From NCBI RefSeq assembly GCF_023159225.1, contig NC_063181.1, positions 22,656,073 to 22,720,072 on the forward strand: a stretch of DNA of 64,000 nt, read 5' to 3'. The position numbers and the translations under genes were made by a program. Position 1 is the stretch's first letter; each line of letters starts with the position of its first letter. Shown here in pieces: positions 46,460-58,400 of the stretch. The notes under the pieces are model-generated. The model had not been told where the DNA came from. It searched no databases and worked only from the letters and a program-made list of their open reading frames with translations. This stretch comes from Perognathus longimembris pacificus (Eukaryota; Chordata; Mammalia; Rodentia; Heteromyidae).

Positions 46460-46530
46460 TAGATTGTAAGCCCTTTGAAGACAAAAATTATCTTTGTATA
46501 TCCTACTGCCCATTCAAATTTATAGCTCTT
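46460..46530 (+). mobile_element. Possible L2 fragment
   Basis: TTAGATTGTAAGCCCTTTGA, AGACAAAAATTATCTTTGTA resembles the L2 text 'agactgtaagctccatgagggcagggac...'. Short. Confidence 0.4.
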
Positions 46531-47124
46531 GTGCACTTACATACTTGCATACTGATCGCTTGGTCTATTTGTTGCAAGGCAAGTTTCAGCACTGTGGACG
46601 TACAGGACTGTTTTTACTTAAGTGAGATTTGTGCTGTTGGTTACTGGCATTCATCAGAGAATCAAACAATTTTGGTGTGCATAGTGTTACTTGTTATTTG
46701 GATGCTCTGGCTAGACTTTTTTTTTTTTTTTTGACATGGCTATTCATTCCTGTTTTACAGAGAACACTAATTCTCACTTTGCAATGTGGTTTCCATTTAT
46801 TCCCAGGGGTGTTTATGCATTAGTTTTTGATTAATGGAATGTTTTCTCCTTTCCCAAGATAAGTGTGGGGGGATGTGTCCTATCTAAATTGCATCTGGTG
46901 TGTGTATAAGGGCTGAACAACTGCTTTGTGAGTTAAGCACAGTTAAGTCCAAGGATTTGGATAGAAATAAGTAAATAAATAAAAAGGCACCAAATCTTTC
47001 TTCTGTATGCTGGCGACAAAGCTTTCCTAAACTCTACTCTGTGGCTAGGAAAATAAGATCCGGATGAGAATTTCTGTGAAATATTGTTCCATTTAGGCCT
47101 ATTGCAGAACAAGGAATTACTCAC

Positions 47125-47328
47125 CTAATCCTTCTATCATTATCGTGTTTCGTTAACTTGCTGAATTTTAGCAACAGGGCCTCCAGGATTTCTTTCATCA
47201 TGAAGGTAAAGTGAGCATTGTCCATTCCCATGAGTGATTCATTCAGCCTTAAGTAGACCATCATGGTTTGGAATTTAAGGAACCTGAGACGAGACTGGGG
47301 AAAGTGTGTTTCATTGATAAGCAAGGTT
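47125..47328 (-). CDS. Internal coding exon of an unidentified gene (minus strand)
   Basis: On the minus strand, a branch-point-like TTCTGAC and pyrimidine-rich TATTCTTCCCATTCACTTTTCAG precede a 204-base segment, which ends at AGGATTAG|GTGAGT, a strong donor. The segment is open in one frame: one base completing a codon, 67 codons, two leftover bases, so a symmetric exon that keeps frame if skipped. The open frame closes at TGA inside the donor. The product has no low complexity or membrane segment and looks helical. It contains SRLRFLKFQTMMVYLRLNES, then AHFTFMMKEILEALLLKF and a basic end KHDNDRRI. I could not identify the protein; an armadillo/HEAT-like helical repeat is only a feeling. No other exon in the window joins it in phase. 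Confidence 0.6.
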
Positions 47329-49417
47329 CTGAAAAGTGAATGGGAAGAATATGTCAGAAGTATAAAAATTGTGTGTAACATTCATTAAAGTGTTTGTTAA
47401 ATAATGTATTCAGGTTCACTGTGTTTCCCAGTCTCTCCTTTGCCCATTATGTGTTCTAGTAAATTAAAGCTCGGAAACCTTTGTCAGAGTTATAATACTC
47501 AAACTGACATCTAATTCCCTCGGACAATAGGTACAAGACTACGAGCCTCTCTAATTCTTTCCAGTCTTTACATTTATTGATTCTTTTGTAGACCTGTTTC
47601 ATTCAATCTATTACAAATAGCACTGGTTAAAAGTGTGAAGTTTACCACATTTGACCGGAGGCACATTAAAAAACAATAGCATCTTGGCATACATTCCATC
47701 CATCCCAGGGGTGTAGCTCTTAATCTGAGCAACATTTTCATCTATAATTACTACATTAGATTTGAAGTGCTGGCTTGATTAAAAAGATTGGCATGTTTAC
47801 TTTTTGGCTGACCTATTTGGGTAGATGTGGAATTTGATTCATCTATTGTGTGTGACCCTGAGTTACAAATATTTCATTAGTGGGGCAAGCATTGTATTTT
47901 TATTCGGAGGGATCACTTAGTTCACATAGATTTAAAGTTCTCTTCATCACTGTGATACAGGAAGTTGTGTGTGAGCTTAGCTTCTGATGTTCCCTGATAT
48001 TATAAATAGACACATTTTTAGAATAGTTTTTTAGAGTTTAGTATGAGTGAGATTGTTATTGAAACATTTATACATGTTGTAGCAAATGGCCTCCATTAAG
48101 TTTTCTTCGAGATGGTCTCTGTTCAGCTTTCTTGGAATTAACATAATATACTTTTTATTGTACACCATTCCTCAGGATTATGCCTTTTTCTACACATCTG
48201 ATGTTGTAAAACATACTGTGTAAATAATTGATAATAAACAAACAAATTCTACTTCTGCCCTGGTGTACTTCACCAGTTTCAAGACTTTGAAGTTCCGTAA
48301 ATAATTTATGGTGCTTATTAGTGTAGGCAAATCAAACGGTATCCTTGATCCGAGCTGCTTTTTGTCCTCCTTGTTTCTGAGCAGAATTGTTAAGTGATCC
48401 TTCTGATTGGGAACTAAACAATGTCTCTGTGAATTGCTGTGGCATTTCCCCTGATGGAGAGGGATGCACGTATGTTGCCAAACCATCAGTATTTCCACTA
48501 ATGGAATTCGTAGAGTTCCCAGAATATATTATAAATGAAGACTTGTTATCTTTTGAGAAAAAAAAAAGAAAAAAGATGTCTTTTTAACCACTACACTTTT
48601 AGTTTACCTATAATTTCTTCCATGGTGCTTGTTAAGATGGGATTGTGACTCAATATGCATTCCTTGGCAAAGAGACAAGCATGCTGAAAAACATGAACCA
48701 AAATATCAAAAGACAGATTATATGATCTTTTTTTAACTCATAAAAGCTTCGGCTGTATGCCAGCCAGCCAGACTAAATACTTTGCAATGGTACAATAGTC
48801 TGCCAGGGGTGTGGAAAATGGATCATGTGATGGTGACATGTGAAGTTTCAGAAGTTCTGAAAGATTAATGACAAATATATATATTTTTCTCCTCGTGGTC
48901 TTCTGTATTAATAATTATATGAATCTTAACCAAAGGTTTCATTGATTTCATAATGAATTCAAATAAAGATTTTAGTTCCCGAGTGACCTTTAAAGGTTAG
49001 GCTGGTTATGCATTTTTTTTTTCTGAAAGTTTTTATTATGATGGGATCACTTTCTTCCTTTTTTTTCCCATGGAAGAATTCAGTCATTATGGGTAGGGTC
49101 TCTTGACACTATAATTATAACTGCGAGGCAGAGAAATAAAATAACTGACAGATACAATCCCTCTCACATACGAACATTTATAGAGTCAGAACTTCTTTAT
49201 TACTTTCATTCGAACAAGCCATGGCAGATCAATTGTGTCCTTTTGAAGTAGGGAATCAGGGTAAGATGAGCAATCTGTAAGGGATCTCTTTAAATGATTT
49301 TTGTCATTTCTTAGGAGAATTTGATTTGCAAAGCTGGTCCCTAGGTATGTGTCTTTCTTCGCACCACCACATATACTTAAAATGGGCCTCGTTGCTGGTG
49401 AGTGTCAGTGCCTCCGT
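47329..49417. other. Repeat-poor sequence upstream of the exon
   Basis: No SINE or LINE was recognised over 2 kb. At 48385 a plus-strand acceptor-like CCTTGTTTCTGAGCAG opens a frame (to 48587), but no good donor follows and the end runs into an A-rich stretch. Much of the text looks non-repetitive and balanced in composition, as conserved noncoding DNA often does. Confidence 0.4.
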
Positions 49418-49492
49418 CTGGGGTTAGGGATGTAGTGTGTGCCTAGTACATGCAAGGCCCTTGGTTTGATCCCCAGCACTGGGGAGGTGTGG
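49418..49492 (+). mobile_element. ID SINE
   Basis: CTGGGGTTAGGGATGTAG, GTGCCTAGTACATGCAAGGC and TTGGTTTGATCCCCAGCACT match the rodent ID element in order, with the B box GGTTTGATCCC. Its tail continues as the polypurine tract from 49495. Confidence 0.8.
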
Positions 49493-49494
49493 GG

Positions 49495-49735
49495 AGAGAG
49501 AGATTATTACAGGTGAGAGAAAAGGAAGGAGGGAGGGGGGAAGGGAGGAAGAAAAAAAGGGAGAGAGGTTTGGTAAAGGAAAGGAGGAATAAAGGGAAGG
49601 AAGGAAGGCAGGAAGGAAGAAAGAAAAGAAAGACGTAAGGAAGGAAGGAAGGAAGGAAATGAGAAAGACAGAAGGAAAAAAGGAAGGGTAGAAGGGAAGG
49701 AAAGGAAGGAGGGAAAAAGGAAGGGAGGGAGGGGT
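49495..49735. repeat. Polypurine (GGAA)n tract grown from an ID tail
   Basis: About 240 bases, almost only A and G, rich in GGAA, GGGA and GAAA units. It gives shadow frames on both strands (Lys/Arg/Glu-rich plus, Ser/Pro/Leu/Phe-rich minus). Confidence 0.9.
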
Positions 49736-51118
49736 CCAACCTATTCCTTTGAAGTGAATAAGAAAGAATATTTTAAAGTATAATGCTACACTAAAGCATG
49801 ACTTTTAATTTTTTTAAATCTTGAAATAGCAGTATAAATACAGCTTCACTACACTCTGAATATTAATTTACCAATCATAACCCTAAATTAATTTGTCAAT
49901 ATGCTGTGTAAAGACATTTAAAAAGAAATTCAAATGCCAGCAATACAAGATTTGCATTTGTTTTAAACATTAACTCACTTAACTTCAAACACTAATTATT
50001 GCTACTTCTGAGGGAATCAGAATCATGGCCTTCCATTATATACTCAAAAAAAAAAAAAAAACCAGAAATCTTTAACCTTGAAAACTTACCCAGGGCCTGG
50101 CTAGGCCTCAACTCCTGCAAGCAGCTTGTAGCTTTGAAATCAATAAGCCTTCTGGCAACTTCTTTTCAGGGCCAAGATTAACTGCCCTAGAAAGAGAACT
50201 TATCTTGGATTGATCTCCAGAAAGAAGCTAACAGTCACCCCTAGCCTCTCTTCCCCTGGTGTCTTAGTGCTTGGAGTTTCCTAAGAATTTTTCCTGAAGA
50301 CACTGTTAGAAGAGCCAGTGTGCTTTGCTTCCATGTTCTTCCCGAGGAGGATTGCATTTTCCTTGGGCTGTGGCCTGCACTACCATATTATTTTTCCATG
50401 ATTCCCCTTAAGCCTCAGAATCAAAGTAAAGACTTTCGGCCTACAGTGACTAAATCTCATCTGTGTGCTAGACCTAACATTTGCAAGGTTCAGGAAGAAA
50501 TGGAGCAAGTCCAGTTTCAGGACATAGTATTTATTGTAGCATCCAGAATACCAGTGTAACTGACTACTTAGGAAGGTCAGTCATTCACCATGGACATTCA
50601 GAAGGTAATCAACCAGAAAGGAGGCAGGACCCTCTTCTCAGAGGTCTAAGGTGGCACGAGGTAAGCCTGACTACGCTCATTTCTAGCTCTAAGGTCATTG
50701 CCATGGTACTTACCTGCTTGCAATATTTTACCTGCACTGCACTGAGTCCTTAGGTCTAGTAAGGTGACCAAGGCTGATGGCAGAAAGGCCACAGAGCTGC
50801 GCCCATTTCTGCTGAAGAATTCTCATAGTAGTTCCTTTTACCTTCCCTTCAGAAAAGTTATTTTGCTTCTCTCCCTCCTTGCTATCTTCCTTCCCTCCCT
50901 TTTCTTTCTTTCTAAATTTCATATCATTTCCTACTTTGTAAAGAACAGACACACTCTGACAATGTCAAGATAGCCCTACCTTGTTAGCTTCACATTTGTA
51001 CATGCAAACCAAAACCTGTCCTGGGACTCTTATTTCTTCAGCTCTCCTCATGACGTGTTGTACCTTGGTTCTGGCTATCTTTCCAGACACAAAGAAATTT
51101 GACACCTGAGTTCTCAAG
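49736..51118. other. Unassigned sequence with exon-like noise
   Basis: Open frames of 60-90 codons overlap at 50320-50950 on both strands. The strong minus-strand donor-like CAG|GTAAGTACC at about 50712 does not pair into a phase-compatible exon. The region is less AT-rich than its neighbours and may be an old LTR or other repeat I cannot name. Confidence 0.35.
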
Positions 51119-51131
51119 GGAAGTTCTTTTT

Positions 51132-51383
51132 GTTTGTTATGCTGGCCTTAGGGCTTGAACTCAGGGTCTGCATAAGGTACCTTTGAGGTTTTCCTCAAAG
51201 CAAGCAATTTACCAGTTGAGCCACAGCCTCAGTTCTGGCTTTTTGGTGTTTAATTGGCAGTAAGTGTTGCAGGAACACAGGAAGTGTTGCAGGAAGCCTG
51301 GCCTGGCTTCAAACTGCAAACCTCAGATCTCAGCCTCCTGTTTAGCTATAATTATAGACCAAAACCACCGTTGCATAGATTAA
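51132..51383 (-). mobile_element. 7SL-Geo composite SINE with 13-base duplication
   Basis: A minus-oriented copy with GGGCTTGAACTCAGGGTCTG, TTGAGCCACAGCCTCAGTTC and CTCAGATCTCAGCCTCCTGT on the plus strand. GGAAGTTCTTTTT flanks it at 51119-51131 and 51384-51396. Internally about 20 bases around GGAAGTGTTGCAGGAA are duplicated, and the Geo linker is longer than in other copies. Confidence 0.85.
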
Positions 51384-51396
51384 GGAAGTTCTTTTT

Positions 51397-52249
51397 ATCC
51401 CTCTGCATTCACTCACTTTTTTTCTCCATCCTCATAACATCTATTACAGTTAGTATAACCATGTTAGTTTTAACCATCGCAATTTCTTCCCATGTGTTCT
51501 GCCATTGCCTACTTACGAATATTCAGTCTTCCTATATGAATGGTTGGATTTGATTTTATGAGGTTTTTTTCTTGGCAACATAATTTAACAGTTGCATAGA
51601 AGTAGGCATTGTGTTGTTCCCTAAGTAAATTATCCACATGGGGGTTAGTATAAGGGTTACTACTATTTTAATATCTTCTCTTGGCAGTGGGTTGAACACT
51701 GCATAGAGAGCCTGCATGGCTATGGAAGGTTCTGGAACAGGGAACTGCCAGAGATGTGTTCTGGAGATTGCACTCTCAATTCAAAAGCAATGCTACCTAT
51801 CCTCTTGTAAAAATTCATTTACCACAGAAGACATTATTCAGAGAATAAAGAAAAGTCTCCAAACCACTGCTTTAATTACTTAATAAATACTCAATAAATA
51901 ATTATCCCACCATGGTATTGCTCAAGGAAATAATAAGTTGCCATTCAATAACACAAAAAGAAAATATATGTGTGTATGTATATATATATATGTACATATA
52001 TATATATACATATATAAAGAGAGAGAGAGAAAATAGCCCTAAATAAGCACTGTGGTAAGAGGAAGTATCTTTTGCATATAAATGGTTTAAATAGTGACAA
52101 TAACTCCAGTTTAATTATTTAATCTAACAGATTTAGAGCAGCTACATAGTCATATGTAATCTGGACTGCCCTTTGGGTAATAGCACATAGTTTCTCAGAA
52201 GCACAGTATTGGCTGGTGAGCTCTGTTCATAGACATAAAGAATTGGTAG
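51397..52249. other. Unique sequence with a microsatellite
   Basis: The ATATATGTG/GAGAGA microsatellite is at 51964-52031. No gene recognised. Confidence 0.5.
51964..52031. repeat. (TA)n/(GA)n compound microsatellite
   Basis: GTGTATGTATATATATATAT, then TACATATATATATATACATA, then GAGAGAGAGAG. Confidence 0.9.
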
Positions 52250-52470
52250 GATGGGCCTGGTGGCTCAGCCTGTAAATCCCAAACTACTCAGGAGGCAGAG
52301 ACAAGAAGATCCTCACCATGGCAGCTGAGGCAAAAGCTGAAGACTCTATGCAAAAAATAAACTAGAAATCAAAAGTACTTGGGAGGTGGCTCAATTAGTA
52401 GAGTACTTAGACAGTAAGAATGAGCCTCTCAATTCATATCCCTGTACTATCCAAAAACAAATGACACCAA
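52250..52470 (+). mobile_element. Old 7SL/ID composite SINE (B1-dID-like)
   Basis: The 7SL part reads GGGCCTGGTGGCTCAGCCTG and CTACTCAGGAGGCAGAGAC. The right part GGGAGGTGGCTCAATTAGTA, GAGTACTTAGACAGTAAG is ID-like, not Geo-like. It therefore matches the older B1-dID layout rather than the 7SL-Geo layout. Confidence 0.6.
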
Positions 52471-53299
52471 AAATCACTAGAATGGGTTAGAGTAGATTTC
52501 TGACATCAGCTATGCCTCCTTCCCTATATATTCTATCAGTTGGAGATTGACTTCCAATAAATTCCCCTCCTCAAAAGAATCTCTGCAGAGATGCTTTTAG
52601 TTTGTCAGCTGCTTACACCTTAATGTGTATCACTTTAATCTGGTAATCAGATTCCTATTACTGGGGGAAAAGTATTCCTTTTGATTAAAGATAAGATGAG
52701 ATAGATTGTGAACTCAAGGCACACCTGGGTGGGAGGTCAGAACAAGAGAGACCAGCTGCGTGGGCTTTGGATTAGTTGGATGCAGCCAGTATATTCAGAT
52801 ATTGGTGTGAACTATTTAGGATCACTGCTCTTAGCTCACTGCTGAGGTAAAAAAAAAAAAAAAGGACAAATACCACAACATGAGGTCTTAGACTATGGAG
52901 CAGTATCAATGAAGCTGACAGGACAAGTCAGCAGCCAAAATCAGAGCGTAACCATACATGTCAGTGTGTAAAATAGGATGCTGGGCCCTCACTCCTTTGA
53001 GCCATTTGAAGGGAATACTTTTGTCCTTTGAGCAAAAACTGTTGAGTATAGTTTAGACACTGCTGAGAGAGAGTTGAGAAAGCTAGCCATTAAAAACTAG
53101 ACCAGAGACCCAGCTGTATTTAATAATGGTAGTTGACCAGGACAATACATAGAGAAATGTCACGTTTCATTTTTTCAATATCTAAAACAAAAGCACTGAT
53201 GATTAGGGAGAAAAATTACATAGAGAACATACAGTAGTGTAAAATGGTTATTTAAAAGAGTACTTAAATATGTATATGTATGTGTGTGTAAATTATTTT
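52471..53299. other. Unique sequence
   Basis: An A13-14 run at about 52851-52864. No gene or family recognised. Confidence 0.45.
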
Positions 53300-53596
53300 T
53301 TGATAGTAGGGATTATGCCTAGGGTTGTATGTTTTCTAGACAAATAATGTACCAAACAAACAATTTTCTTGGTCTTATCTTTGTTGTTGTAGTTTTAGTT
53401 TGCTTTTCAGGTAGAGTTGTGAGTTGATTTTGCCTGGGCTGCCCTTGGGCCACAGGTCAAAATGTGGCATTGCCATGCTCAGCTTATTATTTGAGGTCCC
53501 ACTAACTTTGTGTAGGGTGGTCTGAAACCACCTCCCCTTGTCTTTACTTGCATTGTAACTGTGATTACAGGAATGGTGCAGCACCATGCCCAGCCA
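53300..53596 (-). mobile_element. Old composite SINE, 7SL-type plus ID-like tail
   Basis: The minus-strand start (rc of ACAGGAATGGTGCAGCACCATGCCCAGC) is 7SL-like. A second diverged 7SL-like piece lies near 53410-53480, and the ID-like end is at 53300-53360 (rc of TAGGGATTATGCCTAGGG). Length and layout agree with the copy at 61581. Confidence 0.5.
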
Positions 53597-53826
53597 TTTC
53601 AAATTTCATAAAAATATGTTTTAATTGAATTATGCAGAAAAGTAAAAGACATGCCTTATATGAAATAACATTGCATATTTTAAAATATGCTTTGTGTTTT
53701 ACCAGAATGTAAATTGGTCATTTATTTTAAAAATCATATATAATAGAAAATAGTTTTAAAGGGAGAGCTATAAAAGGGCTAAGAACATTGTGCATGTTAC
53801 ACAAATATATTAAAATGTCAACATTT

Positions 53827-54031
53827 GGGCTGGGAATATGGCCTAGTGGCAAGAGTGCTTGCCTCATATACATGAAGCCCTGGGTTCGTTCCCCAGCACC
53901 ACATATATACAAAATGGCCAGAAGTGGCGCTGTGGCTCAAGAGGTAGAGTGCTAGCCTTGAGCAAAAAAGAAAAAGAAAAAGAAGCCAGGGGCAGTGCTC
54001 AGGCCCTGAATCCAAGGCCCAGGACTGGCAA

Positions 54032-54074
<43 letters not shown>
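53827..54074 (+). mobile_element. IDL-Geo dimeric SINE with perfect 16-base duplication
   Basis: The clearest copy in the window. Left monomer GGGCTGGGAATATGGCCTAG, B box GGTTCGTTCCC; Geo half starts AGAAGTGGCGCTGTGGCTCA. It ends CCAGGACTGGCAATAAATAA with an (AATA)n tail. TAAAATGTCAACATTT repeats exactly at 53811-53826 and 54075-54090. The linker contains an expanded (AAAAAG)n, which is variable between copies. Promoter boxes are intact, but whether it is transcribed is unknown. Confidence 0.95.
54030..54073. repeat. (AATA)n microsatellite, SINE tail
   Basis: About eleven AATA units forming the tail of the 53827 SINE. Confidence 0.95.
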
Positions 54075-54075
<1 letters not shown>

Positions 54076-54090
54076 AAAATGTCAACATTT

Positions 54091-55313
54091 CTTGCATAAT
54101 TATAGAAAAGAGATCAGTTCTAAGAGGCCATTTTATTCTGGCTGAAAAATAATAAACCAAACTAGAAACTTTAAGGATTTGAAGTAGTGTGATTGAACCC
54201 AATTCATCTTTACAAGTTATTCCACTAACTCTGAATCAAATACTGAGAAAAGCAGGTTTAGAGTAAAAGAAAATATATCCAATTCACACTTCAAGAAAAT
54301 GAAAATACTACACACCAAGAGAACATTCTTATTGAGCTTTTTTTCTTCTTCTCAATGCTCTCAATTTAACCAGCTGGAATTATTTTTAAAGTACATCCAA
54401 TTCAACCTTTTAAAATGACAGATTTGCCTTTTAATGGGAAATATGTATTTCATCATAAAGATGGAGCAGAGTGTCCTTGGCTGTTATTCTCTACAGAAGG
54501 ATGCTCTTTTTGTGTGTATCCTAGGCTCAGCCTATAAGGAAGAATACAGATTATAGAAAATTTGCTCCTGGCATGAGAGATTAGAAGCAAACAGGCAGAC
54601 TGATAGAGAACAATTAAACACTCAAACTCTTCCTCCCAGTACCCTACATGCATATAGTACTGTCAATTGCTATATAATGAGCAGTCCAGACAAACAGAGC
54701 CAGCCCAGAAGAGCAACTTTAGAAACTAGAATTCTTTCTAAAGTAAAACAAAGGTATTAACCACAGATTGAAATAATCAAATAGCATATTAGAAAAGGTA
54801 TCTTGCAAACTCTCTCATGTGGAGATATTATGGTGTCTCATTTAGGAATATCTTAAATCTATATTTATTTCAAGTTTAAAAAAATCCTTTTGGAGTCAGA
54901 AGCATCTTGAGTTTCTGAGGGGCAAACAAAGAGGATTGATAAGAATGGAGTTGAATTAAGCTATCTCAGTGTTTGTGTTAGTAAAACTGACACATATCCA
55001 ATGAAGATTGACATTTCTGAGACATGAGTTTGACGGATACTGTTTGACAGAGCAGGATCTGGGCGGGAAGGGTAAACATTCCAGGACGGTGCAGAGGGAG
55101 AGGGCTGAGGTCAAACAGTGATGCACACTCAAAATAGGTCATGGGGGCAGAGGTCATGAACAAGTGCTTTAGAGCTGAAACATGGGATCAAACCAGGACT
55201 AAAGGGAAGACCTAAGAAGACCTAGAAGGAAGAAGGGCCACAGGGAGACAGGAGTATATAGTATCATTCCCAAGGGAGACCTCTGGAATAGGCGCAAAGC
55301 CCAGCCTACACAG
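54091..55313. other. Unique sequence
   Basis: No repeat family or splice-bounded frame recognised. GACCTAAGAAGACCTAGAAGG near 55210 is a small direct repeat. Confidence 0.5.
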
Positions 55314-55432
55314 TTTTTTTTTTTTAATTTTTTAGCACCACTTCTTCCTTTTTCTGTTTATGTGGTACTGAGGAATCAAACCCAGGTCTTCATACATGCT
55401 AGGCATGCTACCACTAAGCCACATTCCTAGCC
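55314..55432 (-). mobile_element. IDL-type SINE, truncated on the Geo side
   Basis: On the minus strand the left monomer starts GGCTAGGAATGTGGCTTAGT (near 55432), includes the B-box region (rc of AATCAAACCCAG) and ends after only a few bases of the Geo half (rc of TAGCACCACTTC), then a T-run tail at 55314-55325. Confidence 0.75.
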
Positions 55433-58400
55433 ACTTTTTACTTCAGAACCCACTGCTTCTGCAGAACAAAACTCAGAATTAAATTTGTCTATGTTAAGCA
55501 TGCTGGTGTATTAATTTAAGGCCTAAAATGTTGTGATAGTGCCCAAGGGCCTTGAAGGAAATAGAAAAAATAACTGCATATTATTTTGGTGGGAATATTT
55601 CCCTAGAATGTAAAGCTCTCTTATAGTCATAGAACACAAATTCTACCACTATTTACAATATGTGCACAAACACAGTTGATCTATGGCAAATTCATTCATT
55701 CACTCACTCATTGAACAGTTAAATGAGCATCTGGGTGAGTCCCTGTGCCAGATGGGCTAAGGTTAAAAGTAAAATCAAATCCAAAGCGTGTTCCAGTAGA
55801 ATTTGAGAGCATGGGATATTTATAGCACCGTTTAACAGAAACTTGGGTGCACTGGGGAACAAAGAGGGAAATAAAAATGTATTGAAGGGATTGGGAGTCC
55901 CTGGTAAACTTTGAATGTACAATTAATGTAAGTGAACATCAGCTTTTTTTGACGTGTCTAAGTCTGCTTTAACACTTGGCTCCTTGGACCCTGCCTGGGA
56001 GTGGGAACACAGTGAGGTTTCCTGCTAACCTGCAATGCTCAGTATTGAAGGTGACCTAGTGCTGATGGACTAAACCAAACCCACAACCAACGAAGAAGAG
56101 GCTAGGCATACAGAGCAAGCCATGGGATGAAAAATCCAGAAGGTTTGAGAAACAAGGTAGATGGAAGGCCTGTATAATTTCTCTAAGCTTTGGGAGACAA
56201 TAGCATCTTTATTAAAATGGGCCCAAGGATATAAATTCACACCCCAATTCAGAGTAGAAGGTAAATTTATGTTTACGTGATAAAAGTTTAGGGTGCTAGA
56301 GAGAAAGATTGAAGTCTTGCCTTCCTTCAGGTGTCCCTCCACTTTGTCCTCAAAGTGGTAGAAGGGAATTTCTCAAAAATGAAAGGTCAAACAACAGCTC
56401 ATAAGCACTGGGACCCCAAGAGCTCCATTAAGATCATCAATACATGTCATAGAGAGTGGAAGGTTTCAAATAAATGAATTTCACCCAAGGTGCAAAATGG
56501 ATTCAAGAGGGATGGTTCCAATGCCATTGACATCAGGGGCAAACATTTATGAAGCATCCTGGTACTCTCCCTAGAGGAGAAAAGGGCATCCATACTAAAG
56601 AAGAATGACTTGTCCAACTTTCTGAGGAAGCTTTGAACCATATTATAGTATATGATATATATGATAAACTATATATGTACTATAATATTGCCTATATTAC
56701 ATTGTATTGTGAGGGTGGTGGTGGGGTGAGTCCAATACAGATCTCAGATGGTGCTATTACTTGTAGTTATGGCTGGCAGAGCATTATCTGGAGGCTCAGA
56801 TAAGAGTTAAAATATGTGTAAGGCCATTATTTAAGAGTGTGTGGTACAAGAAGATGAAAATATTTATACCAAATGAGTTCATAATAAATAGATTTTGTTT
56901 TTTTAGAAAGAAATGAATTATTAAAAATGAGTATCTCTTGAAATACACTCATAATAAATATGTGATCACATTAAAGCCTCCTTGTAAATTTGATTAGACA
57001 TTATACACAGTCTTACGTATATAAGTCACTATGGTCTTTCCAGCTGAGGCTATGTTATTCATTATGTCACAGCTTATTCTGCTCAGTGCTGTAGTAGAGT
57101 AAGCACATTATAGTTCTTGCTTTCTGAGCCATTTCTATTATAAAGGAACATTATAGGGTACTTGCACATTTCTGAAAATCTTTTCCTATGAGGTTTACAG
57201 AATTCGGGTGCTTCATTTTCATGAGAAACAGTGAAATGTAAACATAAATGATTGATAAAACAGGAGCATATCATTGTGCTCAGTTAAAATTAGAGCTTTA
57301 TTCCTATATACAAACATACATTTACACATAGAAGTTGTGCTTAGAGATTTCTCCAAAAAGTAACTTCACAGAAGATATTCACCAACACTGGATCTGTGTT
57401 ATTCCCCATTTCCCAGCAAGCATTGTGACTTTTCAGTGGTAGCCAATGGAGGTCAGTTCATCCATGGTCCAAGAAGATTTACACACTTATTCATGGTTTT
57501 TTAGCTTTTTTGAGTTTTACAACAATCATGTAAGGTAAAATACAGTTTGTGACTAATTCTCAAATGTTTATTTAATTCTCACTTAAATCTTTGATTCTGA
57601 AGGCACCTATTGGTCATGACTTAAAATAAGTAAAAACTCTTCCATGCTTTTTCTACTCATGCCCTCTTCCAAGCCATCAAAATTTCACAGTCACCTTTCC
57701 TTTTATTAGCATTGCTCTCCTCATATAAATAGTTCACATAAGCAAAGTGCTTCGTTATATTTACTTTAATAAAGAATGGAATCTGCTAAGCTCAGCCAGT
57801 TGCATTCCCAGGTACAAATATCTGGGCTTTTGAATGACTCCAAGCTTCTCTTTCTCTCCACATCCAACTCTCACAGGCCTGATATGCCCCTCCCTGAGTG
57901 AAGTTGGTCCCAGGACCGGGCACTCTGCTCTTGATTCACCATGAATCTATTTCCTTTGGGCCTTCCAGGTGTAGTGGAGCGTTTCTATGATGGATTTACA
58001 CCCAGCCATTTTCATGGGTGCTCTCCTGGGTCTCCCCAAATCATTGTGCTGCATCTGGCAACCTAACTCATTCTGAAGCTTTCCGCTGGTTCATTGTACC
58101 CTCGACACATCGTTTTCAAGTAGACAACTCCATGGACAGTTTTTATTTATTCCTATATTTATTTATTTGCAAATTCTTCTTCTCATATTTGACTACTATC
58201 TTCCCTTGGTGTAAAGTTCGTATCTTAAATCTTGGCGAGTGTTGGTAGAATACAGGTAGACCTTCTCCATCCAAATCAGAAAGGAAACTGCCTTTGTATA
58301 CTAGTCCAAACTCAACTTTAAATGGACAGAATATTGAAAAGTCAGCTGACAGTTAACAGTCGTGCTTCGCATTTCACATGTGAACTGCCTCTAACGCACC

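Noticed and set aside
46057..46734. 100- and 122-codon plus-strand open frames
   Set aside because: They run through the two SINEs at 45951-46412 and a T-run; SINE-derived shadows.
48385..48587. Plus-strand acceptor-like site followed by a 66-codon frame
   Set aside because: Good pyrimidine tract, but no consensus donor; the end reads into an A-rich Lys run. Opposite strand to the supported exon.
49443..49739. 98-codon minus-strand open frame
   Set aside because: Translation of the polypurine tract on the opposite strand; low complexity.
50714..50755. 42-base minus-strand microexon between CTTACTAG and CAG|GTAAGTACC
   Set aside because: Donor is excellent, but the only open frame does not match the phase of the 47125 exon and the piece is too short to judge.
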